Shown here: one piece after another, positions 12,500-24,289 of the stretch
How positions within the stretch are numbered: position 1 is the first letter of the stretch
How the letters are laid out: every line of letters begins with the position of its first letter
From: Benincasa hispida
Lineage: Eukaryota; Streptophyta; Magnoliopsida; Cucurbitales; Cucurbitaceae
Direction of reading: 5' to 3'
DNA length: 64,000 nucleotides
Assembly: GCF_009727055.1 (NCBI RefSeq)
Contig: NC_052357.1
Coordinates: 14,483,376-14,547,375, forward strand
Notes under the pieces: generated by a model
The model's input: the letters and a program-made list of their open reading frames with translations, nothing else
Databases searched by the model: none
Told to the model about the DNA's origin: nothing
Translations under genes and position numbers: made by a program

Positions 12500-13365
12500 A
12501 AGTTGGCTTACATATTTGTTATGTATTTGATATCTTCTCGCGAACTTGTTCTCAATGAGTCAAGATAGTACACCACGTCATCATACGTATTAAGAACAAT
12601 TAATGAGCAATGATCACTTAATAAAATACACAACTAATTAGTATGGAACATGAAGGTAGCTCATTATATTAATATGTTCTTGGGCTAAAAGCACTTAATA
12701 TTTTTTACTCCATCATAGATCAAATATGCAAAATTTTCGACCTAATTTTCTCATATTCCATTTGGTATACAAGTACAATGATCCCAACACAATTCCACAT
12801 TGGAAAAAAATAAGAAAAAAAGAAGTGAATTTGCTTTCAAGTCACCCAAGAAGTAAGGTAGAACATGAGTATAAGGAGCAATAACTAATTATACTTACCC
12901 GGTGCAATAACTAATTAATCGTGTTTGGAAGCCATTAATCTACTATAAAAGTTCCAAACTCTAATTTCTCGAGTATTTTGGCATGCGGATATAAGAGATG
13001 GATCTACAAAAATGTACTACAACCCTTTATTTGAATCAACAATGAACGAGTTTAGGTACCTACAATAATAGATTGAACACATTAACTATGCTAATTAATA
13101 AAGTGATAATATATCATAAACAAATAACATTTTATTATGCGATATAAGCCACCATTGATAAAGTCTTCACTTTTTGCATGCTATAAAATTCGATCATATC
13201 TTCTCGCAGAACATAACTCTTTGGGTCAAAACTAAAGAGCTCAACGGGTAGTTGGAAGGAAATACTAGTCCCATCAACCATTACCTTTTCAGCGTACCTA
13301 AGAATAGACTTCAAGGATATTGATAAACTGGATGGTGCACTAGTAACTTCATTCTTTTTCGGCAT
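12500..13365 (-). pseudogene. Ulp1-like (C48) cysteine protease region of CACTA second gene
   Basis: The segment at 13135-13365 reads LKSILRYAEKVMVDGTSISF then YVLREDMIEFYSMQKV, which resembles the stretch preceding the protease in transposon-borne Ulp1-like proteins. Further along the minus strand, near 12540-12640, comes HCSLIVLNTYDDVVYYLDSL followed by RTSSREDIKYI, which matches the H...D..V..LDSL pattern around the catalytic histidine of C48 proteases. Stops separate the pieces. Ulp1 proteases cleave SUMO-type tags; why transposons carry them is unknown. The C-terminal catalytic Q and C were not found, so this is a probable rather than firm call. Confidence 0.6.
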
Positions 13366-13791
13366 CGTCCTTGAAACTTTTTCCTAACACAATTAAGATA
13401 GAACATGAGTAAAATGTTCATTCCTAAATAAGATAGAAGAACATGGGACTTACAATTCACATTTAAGATCGGTGGTACACTAATAGCGATCATTTCCTTC
13501 TCCTTTCCCGCATTCTCTAAAACTTTCTCTTAAAACTACCAAGTTATAATTTTATAAGTAATTAATAGTAAATTTACTTCATAATACAATTCACCTTCAT
13601 GATCGGTTGTACACTAATAGTTTCCTTCTCCTTTACCATCTTCGTTGAAACTTTCTCCTAAAACAACCAAGTAATAATTTCATATGTACTTAATAGTAAC
13701 TATACTTCATAAATAATATTGAACATGCATGCATGGGACTAGTACATAGTTATACTACATATAAATAATATTGAACAACCAAGTTATAATT

Positions 13792-14900
13792 TCACCTTCT
13801 TCCCTTCCCCATGTGTGGTTGATGCACTAATAACTTCCTTCTCCTATGATATAAATATAATGATACAAACAAGTTAAAATTATCATAACTAATAATTGTA
13901 ACCTTAATGCATAAATTAAATAAGATAGAACATGAGACTAACTGTGACCCCAATATTTGAATTTTGCTTCTTTCGGATTTTATTCTTGGAGCAACTACCA
14001 TGCTCAAATCTTGGCATGTTTTGAATTTGATCTTCCCATACTTTAATGCGCTTACGAAGTGCTTCATTTTTATCAACAATTTTTTTTTTTTTTGTCTGTA
14101 TCCTCTCTTTTCACTGTATGGAAGTAAACAGTATGGGGAATCCTCACAATCAGAGAGCTACCCAAGGCTTGAGTCAAAACATCATTAGGTGAATCATTTT
14201 TTTTAGAAAGTGGATCTCCATTCTTTATGATCTCATCCTAAATGGAAATGATATATATTCAATAACACATATAAAATATTATAATCATTTCATGCAAATG
14301 TAACATTGGTAATCTTACTATTCGATTCTTGTTGGACATCCCCATTGTCATATTCTCCTTTTTTGTTTGTCCGAGCTTTTTTCCACATATTAGCTTGTCC
14401 AAAATCACATTTGCTGGATAAAGATAATTTTTTCTGCATAATAAACATATTGTTAAATATAAGAATATTTGTAAAATAGTTAAATTTAAGAATATTCTTA
14501 CCACTTCCTCGACAAGATTCACATAACCTCTTCTGGACATCTGATGATTATACTTGTTCTTCTTTCTTTGTGCTGCTTGTTGATTTTTCACTTTCTATAT
14601 AAATTTAATAGTTCAAAATAAAAATGACAAGAAAGTGACAAATATTGATGTTCTTAATGAAAAGTTTAATACCTCGAACTCCGGAGATAATCTTGATTCG
14701 ATAAACTCTTGCCAAAGATGTGTTTCAATTATGTGAGAGTACATCAAAGGTGGGTGTAACAAAAGTCAGGATTCATCCTTAAAAGGGATAATATATTGTG
14801 TCGTTAACCAAGACTTGAATTGACGAAATGTAACGCCTGTAGTTTTGTGAATAACCTTCTTACTTCTACCGTCAATTATAAAAGCACCCTAAACATTTAA
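13792..14900 (-). pseudogene. tnpA / Ptta (En/Spm) plant transposase-like region
   Basis: Minus-strand reading begins GAFIIDGRSKKVIHKTTGVT then FRQFKSWLTTQYIIPFKDES near 14750-14890, WQEFIESRLSPEFE near 14690, and AQRKKNKYNHQMSRRGYVNL at 14520-14580, typical of the plant Ptta/En/Spm transposase family in the second gene of CACTA elements. A basic segment follows (ALKYGKIKFKTCQDLS near 14030). Introns are likely, and at least one in-frame stop is present near 14780. In En/Spm the TnpA-type protein binds the subterminal repeats; that role is inferred by position. Confidence 0.7.
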
Positions 14901-15400
14901 AAAACTTGATTATTACTTTCCAAGTAAAATATTAATATAATACATCAACAAAGGAAAATATACATTACAATATTAAAAAGATTTTCTTTTATGTCAATTG
15001 GTACACATTTTCAAGATGTATATGTAATTGGGATATGATGATGCATAACAGATCCAATGAAAGATTTTAACTTATATCTATTGTCTCCAATTGGTACTCC
15101 ATTATCATTATATTCAACCAACTTTTTCTCCCTTACACTCCTAATTTTTGTTACCTCATGCATAACAGTCAGTCCTCGCGTTCACCTTTTCTTTTTGTTT
15201 AGTATTTCATCTTGCTTCAGTTCCATATTTTCATTGACATTATCCAAAATTTCTTTGACATCATCCAAACCAAGTTTCAAGTCCTCATCACTTGCTAGTT
15301 CCATGGGGTAAGAATTATCCTGAAAAATAGAATAAAGTTTAGTTAGATGTCAGATACAACAAAATTATAAAAATTAGTAAGTGAAAACCCACCCATACAT

Positions 15401-15960
15401 TTACTTTTTAGGAATCCATGTGCCTTCACAATCAACTCGTACATATGTTGAAATGTTCTCATCAAAATCAATTCTAGATTCAATATTTAACATAGCTTTA
15501 GGCATTCCTTGACAATGTAGAGCAGTATCTCCAAGTTCATCATCATTGTATTGATCCTCAAAATCTCTTTGTGGTGGAGTAAGAACAATAGACCATCGAC
15601 CATCACTTGGATCATCAACATAAAACACTTGTCTTGCTTAGGATGCTAGTATGAAAGAATCATTCTTGTGGCCTATTCTATAGTCAACTAATACAACACC
15701 AAGCTCATCAGTTTTAAGGTCACCACTGTTCTCAACCCAATCACATTTAAAAATGGCAATCTTAAAATGTATTATAATTTAGTTCCCAAATCTCTTGTAT
15801 CACCCCATAAAAGGACATGTCTCCAATTATAGGATTTTTATCTTTTTTTAGCTGGATACTTAGCACTGTTTTTGCAATTAAACTAATCCCATTATTGTGT
15901 ACACTTTTATTTTTGTCATATGATATTGTGTGATAGTGACATCCATTAATAACATAGCTA
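15401..15960 (-). pseudogene. DUF4216 domain of CACTA TNP2-type protein
   Basis: Minus-strand reading gives KDKNPIIGDMSFYGVIQEIW near 15790-15840 and, after a decayed stretch, VFYVDDPSDGRWSIVLTPPQ at 15565-15630. Both blocks are hallmarks of DUF4216, which sits at the C-terminus of many plant CACTA TNP2 proteins. Several stops lie between them. Confidence 0.8.
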
Positions 15961-16318
15961 TTATATTAGTCACAATTGGATGGGGACCATGGGCAATCCA
16001 CCTCAAGTTATCTAATACCTACAGATCTCCCATTTCAAGTTCATTTCCAACCCGAGAGCCAAAAGGTTACATAATTAAAATATAAGTGACAAAAGATTAT
16101 ATTAAATAATATATTTAATGTTTTACCTTTTCTTGCAACCAAGATATGAAATTCCAATTATGTTCATCTTGAATCCGTTTCTGGTTTTTTGATCTACTTG
16201 AGAGTTGTAATTCCAATGTGATCATATGTTTCTTTATGAAGAAACAGAAAAATGTTCAAATATAATTATTTTCAAATTCATGTATTTAAAGAAATAAATG
16301 AATCCAAGTCACAATAAC

Positions 16319-16900
16319 TTACTCTATATATGGTTGCACATCAATTATATTCTCCAAGACATATCGATGAGCTTGGAGAATACCACTTGACAATGGTCTA
16401 CCAATTTCTGAATTGTCTGAATTGTCTCTTATCTTTTGACACCCAAGTGTAATAGGTTCTACTCCACATAAAAAATCCAAACAAAATTCAACTGCTTCTT
16501 CTAATATATAACTTTCATCAATACAACCTTCTGGACGATGCCTATTCCTTACAGAGTTTTTAATCACTTTCATGAATCTTTCAAAGGGATACATCCATCA
16601 CAAATATATAGGCCCACAAAGTTTGACTTCTATAACAATGTGTAATATGAAATGCACCATTTTTGTGAAGAATGAGGGAGAAGATATTTCTCTAATAAAC
16701 ATAATATAATCACAATGTCTTCTTGCAGCTTCTCTAATTGTATAACATCTAGGGGTTTGTTTCATATAGAATTGAAAAAAATACATAGACGAGTTATAGC
16801 ATATCGAACATGTTTTGATAGTACAGATCTGATGACAATGGAGAGCAATTGTTCTAAGAGCACATGACAATCATGAGATTTTAGACCATTGAGTTTTAAA
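16319..16900 (-). pseudogene. DUF4218 domain of CACTA TNP2-type protein
   Basis: The minus strand reads SSPSFFTKMVHFILHI, then CGPIYL, an in-frame stop, and WMYPFERFMKVIKNSVRNRH with RPEGCIDESYILEEAVEFC. This is the conserved DUF4218 core (..MYPFER....K..VRN..RPEG.I.E.Y..EE...FC). The stop falls inside the conserved GGP..W.YPFER block, so the protein is broken. It lies between TNP2 and DUF4216, the normal order. Confidence 0.85.
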
Positions 16901-17249
16901 TCTTAAATCTTTCATTGACACAAGATTTCTAACATTGGAAGAATACCCTTCAGGAATCTTCATTTCTAATAATGTATTCAAAACACAACGTTTTTCTTTT
17001 CTAGTAAGAGTATAACAAGCAGGGTGGAGGAAGATTTATCCCCATTAATAGGTGTAAGCTCTAGTCAATTTTTTAAATCAGCTAAATCACGCCTATCTTT
17101 CAATCCGTTTTTTGATTTCTAGAATATCAAGAAGTGTACCTATGATATTTATGCAAACATTTTTCTCGATATGCATCACATCTAAGCAATGTCTAACATG
17201 GAGATGTTTCCAATAAAGGAGTTCGAAAAAAGCAGACATCCTATTCCAA

Positions 17250-18785
17250 TTACCTTTAGTACTTTCTTTTGTGTTTTTTCTTTTGTTCTTTTTTTTTTTA
17301 TTCCTCTTTGAAAATCAAGATCTTTAGTTTTTTTTTTTCAAATACAACCTCCCCAGAAAAAGATTCTGGAATACTTCCAAGTTCTCTCTAACCATCAAAT
17401 GATTTCTTTTGATGTCAAAAATGATGATTTTGTGCTAGAAATTTTTTATGGCCAAGGTATGCCATTTTTTCCCCATAGTTCAATCTTAATGAAGTTGTGT
17501 TATCTCCACAAATTAAACATGCCTTATAACTTTTGACACTACATCCACTAAGGTTTCCATATGCTAGAAAAACATTGATCGTCCACAATAGAATTGTTCT
17601 TAAGTTGAATAGTTCATCTTGATAAGCATCATAACATTCCACACCACTTTCCCATAAAAGTTTTAAATCATCAATTGATGCCTCTAAGTATATCCCAATG
17701 ACATCCCCTGGTTGTTTTAAACTTGAAATCAATATTGATAACATCATAAACTTTCTTTTCATACACAAACATGGGGGAAGATTATAAATGACCATCATAA
17801 CTGACAACAACTATACTTAGAGTTCATATCACTATGTGGATTTATTCCATCAGCTGACAATGCTAAACGAAGATTCCTAGGTTTAGAACTAAAGTCTGGC
17901 CACATGGTGCCAACTAACTTCCAAGCTGGGGAGTCTGCAAGGTGACATAATTTATCATCCATTTTTCTCGCATTTTCATGCCAGGTCTGGTTTTTAGCAC
18001 ATTCAACACTTCTAAACATCCGTTGAAAACGTGGTATGGGTGGAAAAATACCACATTATTTTGGCAGAGATTTTCTTCTTCTTATTTGTGTCTTTACAAT
18101 ATTTCCACCTTGACTCACCGCATTCAAGATACACAATTTCATTGACATATTCCTTTCGATACAAACAACAATCATTAGGGCACACATGAATCTTTTCATA
18201 TTTCATTCCTAGTGCATCTAATGTTTTCTTTACTTCATACATTTAGGTAGGGAGGTCATTAGTATAAGGTAAGATATTCTTTAATGCTTTTAGTAGTTTT
18301 GAGAAACTAATGTCACTCCATCCATGTCTAACTTTTAAGTTATATACAACTTCACTAATGTAGACAACTTGGTAAACTTTTTTGCATCCTTCATACAATG
18401 GCTTCTCAGCATCATTAAGCAACTTCTTGAATCCATTGGGATCTTTTGAATATTGTTCATGAGTAATTTCAACCATTTCTTTTATATTTCCAACATCATT
18501 CTCTTCATACCTACACTCAGGGGATTTTCCATGCAAGGATGAACTATGAAGTTCCTCCCCATGCCAAAATCAATTCGTATAATTTTCATCAATGTCATTA
18601 AATTATAAATGATCTTTAATATCATTGCTATTATGTCTTTGACAATTTTTACATTTTAAACAAGGACAACGTATAATAGTATTATTTATATTGGAAAATC
18701 CAAATTTGATGAAGTTTTCCACATCCAACTCAAACTCTTTAGATAATCTATTCTTTGTCATCCATGATTTATACGTACTTATAAT
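17250..18785 (-). pseudogene. CACTA TNP2 transposase, broken
   Basis: From 18780 down the minus strand reads a transposase-associated domain (SWMTKNRLSKEFELDVENFI, then CPCLKCKNC), the segment YLKVRHGW-like NLKVRHGWSDISFSKLLK at 18300, MYEVKKTLDALGMKYEKIHV with CPNDCCLYRKEY at 18140-18240, and later LALSADGINPHSD at 17850, YNLPPCLCMKRKFMMLSILI at 17740-17790, LLWTINVFLAYGNLSGCSVK and AYLGHKKFLAQNHHF. The order and content match Transposase family tnp2. Stops occur, for example a TAA immediately before MYEVKKT at 18243 and another after NHHF near 17415. TNP2 is the cut-and-paste transposase. Confidence 0.88.
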
Positions 18786-18789
18786 AAGC

Positions 18790-19800
18790 TAATCTTGGAA
18801 CTACAAATTTTTTTTTTTTGACAATATTCCAAATTAGGTAACTCATACAACTTATAAAAATTGTATGGAATTGATATTTATAGAGAACTTAAGAACTTGA
18901 ACTCTAAAAAACTTCAAATCTGTGCTAATGTTGTAATGAATAGATGGTTTACTAAATTCAAAATCTTAAAAATTAAATGGTGTAAAGAGCAACTACAACC
19001 ACTTTTTTATCATGCTAAAATAGAGACTGATGATTTGAAATGAGATCAAATGCTTTCAAATTCTAAATGTGCCCATTATCAACCAAAAAGTATTCACAAT
19101 AATAAGAACAAAAAAAAGGAATTGTGTGTTCTTTAACCTAGATTAGAAAATAAAACCTTAATAATTTTGCACAAAATAAGAAAAAAGTATAGTCAATATT
19201 AGGAATGAAAGACAACTTTCTTCAAGTACTGTAAAGAAAACTAAATGTTGATTGCAAAAAATCAACCATGGAAGATGATTAGTATCAAATAACAAATTCT
19301 GATCCCCCACAAATAAAAGAAATAAAATAAAATAAGAGGCAAAAGGGAACAATATGTTCCAATTAATCAAAGAACGATAATAATTACAAAAATGAATAGA
19401 CAAACTTGGAGTGAGAACACCAAACAAGGAAGCATCGTAAGTAAAAAGACTTGAACTAGTTTTAAGGCATGGAATACCAAAGAAGTCTAAACAAAAACCA
19501 TTACCTGAATAAGCATGAACGCCAGAAATACAAGTTTCTTTTCATTCTCTCAAAAGAGAATAGATTATGGGAACATAAAAATGAACTACCAATATGGAAG
19601 AGAGATCGAAACAAGGCACATGCAAATAAGTTGTAGATACAACCAAAACAAAATAAGGCACGCATAATGCTAGAGAGAGATCATACCACACGGAGGAGAA
19701 AAGCGGAGGTGAGAAGGATGAGAGAAGAAGAAAAGGCAGTGTTGAGCGGTGGAGCGAAGAAGAGCGGTGGAGCGAAAACAAGTGACGACGAGCAAAGACG
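18790..19800. other. CACTA 5' non-coding segment
   Basis: Between the TNP2 start and the subterminal repeats I find no convincing coding sequence. The purine-rich stretch at 19670-19780 on the plus strand is pyrimidine-rich on the element's own coding strand, as in a 5' leader. Confidence 0.5.
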
Positions 19801-19840
19801 AGTGGGCTAGGGTTTGAAAAGATCAGATAGAGATGTGTTT

Positions 19841-19939
19841 ACTTGACATGAAAAACGTGTCAAGTAAGAGCTTCTTATACTTGACACAAAAACGTGTCAA
19901 GTAAAACCTTATATTATTTGACACAAAAACCGTGTAAGT
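19841..19939. repeat. Subterminal palindromic repeats of CACTA copy 2
   Basis: Three imperfect palindromes lie in tandem at 19841-19865, 19879-19902 and 19917-19939, each of form ACTTGACA-n-TGTCAAGT with a spacer containing AAAAACG. Single half-sites continue towards 20097 and at the left end (11350-11510). In En/Spm such subterminal motifs are bound by the TnpA-type protein; that role here is inferred. Confidence 0.75.
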
Positions 19940-20097
19940 AATGGTTCATGTAAAAATATCCGAAACATTTCGTCAATTTTTTAACCCTTTTACTTGACAT
20001 TTTCTTTTTTGAAAGGTCGTTATTTTACTTTGTTTCCAAAGAAATGTCAAATTATTAAGAACTACAAATGTCAAGTAATGTAGATTTTGTAGTAGTG

Positions 20098-20598
20098 GAC
20101 ATTTTGGTTAAGGAATATATAATAACTTATGAGTTATGCTTATTTTTCTAAAATAGATTATCGATTTATCTAGTAATTACTAATTTAAATATTGACTCAT
20201 ATAAATGCTGTAAATATTGTTGAATTGTTTTAAGTATTGTGACTCTTTTTTTTTTTGAAAAAGCATTATTGTGAATTTTAAATCAAAGAAGATAAATATT
20301 TAATTATTAAAATTGATGCCAGATTTGTCAAAGGTCATTTTATAATTAATTAGAAAAGGATCTCGAATTTAATATAAGATCTCTGTACTAAGATTTGGTT
20401 TAAAGGATATTTTAACATTAGTTGAGATTTTATTTTTCTTTTAACCATTTAGCACAATAAATAAAATAAAATGATTTGCTTTTTCAATTTAATAAATGTA
20501 TGGTTGACAACTTATTAATAGATAGCTTGAGAAAATCGACTTATTTTCACCCTCCAATAAAAATAATGAATTTATATATAATTATGATTTGTTCAGGT
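20098..20598. repeat. Second unit of the tandem duplication, right part
   Basis: Starts with the target triplet GAC and then ATTTTGGTTAAGG, matching 10755 onward, and continues to GATTTGTTCA near 20598. A small insertion near 20500-20525 distinguishes it from unit 1. Confidence 0.88.
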
Positions 20599-21866
20599 TT
20601 AAAGTCTAATTTCCAATCATATATTTATAATTGATGCATCATAAACAACCAATATTCAATATTTTTTTTAATAAAAAAAAAGGAATTCAGGTTTGTTTTC
20701 TTTTGATTTTTTTTTCTTTTAAAATTTTAAATGTAAAAAGATATATTTTCCATTTTTGAAATTTAATTGAAGTTCCTTTAATCTCAAAACTTTAAAATTA
20801 GAAAACTTTTATCATTAATTTTTTTTAGTAGAAGCTCAATTTTTATTCATATTGTTAAGCTTCCTTTAGCAGTAATAAGGAAATACTAAATAATTAATTA
20901 AATAATATGTTTGAATTAACTTGAGAAAAAATGTTTTTCAAAAAACTCATTTTTATTTGAACACTTTACCGATTAAAATCCACATGAAAAACTGTTTTAA
21001 ATAGTTGTAAAACACTTTAATTTCTTTTAAAGTGACTTATTTATTAAATTAAACACTTGAAAATATATTCCAAACATATCTTAAATTACAAATCAAATGT
21101 CGAATTTGGACGATCATATTTATTTAGTCCTTGAATTTCAAATAATAAAATATTGACATCTAACAATTGTTATTTGAAATATTTGACTAATACATTATTC
21201 ATACTAATAAATGATGATTTGACCTAGGATTGCAACAAAAAATCAAAAAATCGAATCGAACCAAATCGATCACCAGTTTGGTATGATTTTTTTAGTATAA
21301 TATTGAATATATTAGTTTGTATTTGGAGAAAACTTACAAGTATAGGTTTAGATAGGTATTGATTGGAAAATTAATAAAAGCCGATCCAAACCAAGGTTAT
21401 ATATATACCCTTAAAAATAAATTTTAAAATTAGGTATCTTTTAATATTTTAATTACTATATGGTACATGTATATTTGTTGTTTAGAAAACAGACTAATTG
21501 TTATGGAGCACGTATGTATGTCGTTTAGAAACGTGCCAAGAAAAAAATAAAAATGTTTGCTTTCAATCTATTAAAAAAAAAAAATGAATAAACCTGATTT
21601 TAATATGAAAATAGCAAGAAGGACCAATTCAATAAAAAAAAGAGTGAAAGTAAAAAAAAACATTAGAAGAAGAAGAAAATGTCATTTTGGTTGAATCCTT
21701 AACTAAATTCTAAAAACAAAAATAATTTTTTAAAGTTACTTTATTTTAGTTTTCAAATTTTGTCCTTATTCTTTAAACTATTGGTAGAAAGTAGGGAAAG
21801 AAATTTGAAAGGTGGAAGTAATGTTATAAGCTTAATTTTCAAAAACAAAAACAAAAAAACTAAAGT
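20599..21866. other. AT-rich intergenic DNA
   Basis: No gene, RNA or clear element is visible. A short stretch at 21240-21400 with GAATCGAACC-type text looks like an old dispersed repeat. Confidence 0.5.
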
Positions 21867-22131
21867 CTCGTTTTGTGACCATTTTGTTTTTGAAAATTAA
21901 ACTTATATCATCCACTTTCTTACCATGATCTGCAACTACAATAGTTGAATTCCAAAAACAAAACAACTTTTTGAAAGTTTAATTTTTTTAATTCTCAAAA
22001 TTTGTATTGATTTTTTAAATCATTGGTAAAAAATTGACAACAAACAATAAATTTGGAGGAATATTGTCCATAAGCTTAATTTTCAAAAACAAAAATAAAA
22101 TATAAAATAATTACTAAATGAGGTCTAAATG
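21867..22131. mobile_element. MITE-like element, TIR family GTAACCATTTTG, copy 1
   Basis: Left end GTGACCATTTTGTTTTTGAA and the inverted right end (AAAATAATTACTAAAT) pair as degenerate terminal repeats about 260 bp apart. The same layout recurs at 25215, 25945 and 46738. No coding sequence. Confidence 0.5.
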
Positions 22132-23873
22132 TTTATCAAACAGGATCTAAATCTTTTAAAGAATTTTTTTTTTTGTCATTATCAAATTTTTTTACGATAA
22201 TTTTGACATTGTTTTATATTTAAAATGTAACATAGATGTATTTTGAAAGAAAAATAGAAATTGCATTTATAATTTTAAAGTAAAACATTAAACATATGTT
22301 TTTTTTTTTCAAAATCCTCATAATTCTTATTTGAGATTTATATCCCCTAATTTTCTCAACTTCTCTCTCTATATCTCTCCTTGACTAATTTCTCGATTGT
22401 TCCTCACCTCGTCAACTTTTTTTTTTTTAATCTTCTATGTTAATTGCATTTATAAAATTAAGTCAAATAAATCTCACGGTCTAGATGGATTATAATTAAA
22501 TTAAAAAAAGATAAAAGAATATGAACTCATAACAATTAGGTATAAATAAATTAAAAGAACGAAAATTGAGTTACATGATCTAAGAAATCACGAAAAGAAA
22601 GAAAATGCACATTTTTTAAAAGGGAGGGATAAAATTTAAAATTAAAAATTACGAAATTAAAACTAAAAGAATCAAATTAACTCTGGTATGATATTCCTTT
22701 TAATTTCTAGTCTCTCCTATCATATTCCTTTATTTTCTAAAATAATCTTTTTATATAAAAAGAAAACCTATAATGACAAAATCGTCATCACCAATCGATT
22801 AAACTCCATTTTACTTCTAAATTTGTTGAATAATTTCACTTCATTACAAAATGAACAAATGATTAATTAGGCTATGAAACACTTGTCGGATTTCTTTAGC
22901 AACTATTTTTCATTCAAATATTCTATTTTTTCCCTTCTAATAGAATAACATCTCAAAGGCAAACTATTCACTTCAAAAGTTTCTCAAAACACAATTTAGG
23001 AGTGAAAATATTTTTTTTAAAACAAATAAACAAATAAAGAAAAATGATCGATAACAGTACCTCTTCATTAACTTGGTAAAAAAATTTCTTTTGAAGAACA
23101 AAAAATTATAGTCTCCATTATCTTTTGAAAGATTTTACTTGTCAATATTTTGTGGAATCTCAAATTTTGCTATGACAATGAATGCATTGGGCATTAATTT
23201 CTTTATTCTTATAGCTACTATCACACACTCATACACTTACAAGAGTTGTGTCTCATCGTCATCAAATCTAAATCGTCATGTCCCTTCAACATCAACAGAC
23301 ACATGAGAACTACTACGTGAGTTGGAGAGTCACCTTATTAAGGGTAAGAAGGAAATTATTAAAATATATAAGAACAAAAAGAGAAAGAGAATATAAAATA
23401 GATATTTCCAAATCTTACGTCTTTTCAAATTTTTTCTATGGTCTTTCTCAACTCACACTTTTTAAATTTGATCCAAATTCCCAAATCTTAAGTGATTCCA
23501 CCTTTATCTAATTTTTAAAATGGATTTACCACTATGTAAATAGATTTTCCAAATAGATCTTAGGTGTGATCACGGAGCATTGTGAAAAATTAAAACTTTT
23601 TAAAGTTACTTCTAACAATTTTCCATTTGTAATACTAAAATTTTCATTTCATTAATTTAAACTTCAAACTTACTCAGTTACATCAAGTTTAGCCATAAAC
23701 TTTCGATTTCATCCATTTAAATCTCAATTTTAAATAATTACATGAATTCACACACCCATTTCATACAATTTATTAAATTTAAAATTTAAGTGGATGAAAT
23801 AGAAAGTTTGAAATAAAAATTGATCCAATCTATTACAAAATTATTATTTTTCTTAAAAAATTAAATTGAAGGC
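22132..23873. other. AT-rich intergenic DNA
   Basis: Low-complexity AT-rich sequence without a supportable gene. A TA dinucleotide run closes it at about 23875-23899. Confidence 0.5.
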
Positions 23874-23921
23874 GATATATATATATATATATATATATAA
23901 AAGAAAGAAACAAAAGATGAG

Positions 23922-24265
23922 ATGGAAAAAACAGAAGGGATGGTTAGCGGGACAGACTGTTTGGAAGCAGGAACAACAGGGGCAGCGTGGACCTTTGGCT
24001 GTTTCTTAGACCCGGCCGCCGGTTACCCAGCTGTCAAAATTACCACCGTCACAGCTGCCCTTTTCCCTTACACGTGTGCTATCAACCTCGACACGTGCGC
24101 TGCGGTCCTTTTTTTTTTATTTTCTTCCTCTTTGATCCTGTGGGTCCCACACCCATTCAATGTCTTTCACGTTCTGACGTTGACCGCACCGTTACGTTAC
24201 ATTACAACACCGCCCACAGAACACACAACACAACCCCGTCCACTATTATCAAATTCCCATTATAA
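23922..24265. promoter_or_regulatory. GC-rich island with G-boxes and other promoter-type motifs
   Basis: This stretch is much richer in G and C than the kilobases around it. It holds two CACGTG G-boxes (24071-24076 and 24092-24097), the palindrome GTGGGTCCCAC (24140-24150, a TCP-type site), a TGACGT at 24175-24180 and an overlapping W-box core TTGAC at 24180-24184. No gene starts within several kilobases on either side. An open frame of 121 codons runs through it on the plus strand, but composition and lack of recognisable domains argue against coding. It could be a distal enhancer, a promoter of an unrecognised transcript, or a promoter stranded by rearrangement. Confidence 0.45.
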
Positions 24266-24289
24266 TTTTTATTCGTTAAATTATTAATA

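Larger units (their letters stand above)
11300..20097 (-). mobile_element. CACTA (En/Spm) DNA transposon, copy 2, both ends present (8798 bp)
   Basis: The left terminus is CACTATTACAAAA at 11300 and the right terminus, read inward, is CACTACTACAAAA ending at 20097. The 3-bp target site is GCC at 11297-11299 and GAC at 20098-20100; the uninterrupted duplicate at about 10743-10760 reads GCCATTGACATTTTGG, showing GAC was the original target and the left copy has one substitution. All recognisable coding remains lie on the minus strand: TNP2, then DUF4218 and DUF4216, then a tnpA/Ptta-like region and an Ulp1-like protease region. Subterminal TTGACA/TGTCAA palindromes lie near both ends, densest at 19841-19939. 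Stops in all coding parts suggest it is no longer autonomous, though ends are intact enough that movement in trans is conceivable. Confidence 0.92.

Noticed and set aside
19158..19781. Two minus-strand frames near the CACTA right end
   Set aside because: Low-complexity hydrophobic translations from a pyrimidine-rich leader; no family match.
23978..24060. Possible hairpin GGGCAGC / GCTGCCC as a microRNA precursor
   Set aside because: The stem is about 10 bp with a long loop, far short of a plant microRNA precursor.
23922..24287. Open frame of 121 codons in the GC-rich island
   Set aside because: No domain, a second overlapping frame is equally open, and the sequence is promoter-like; openness follows from low AT content.
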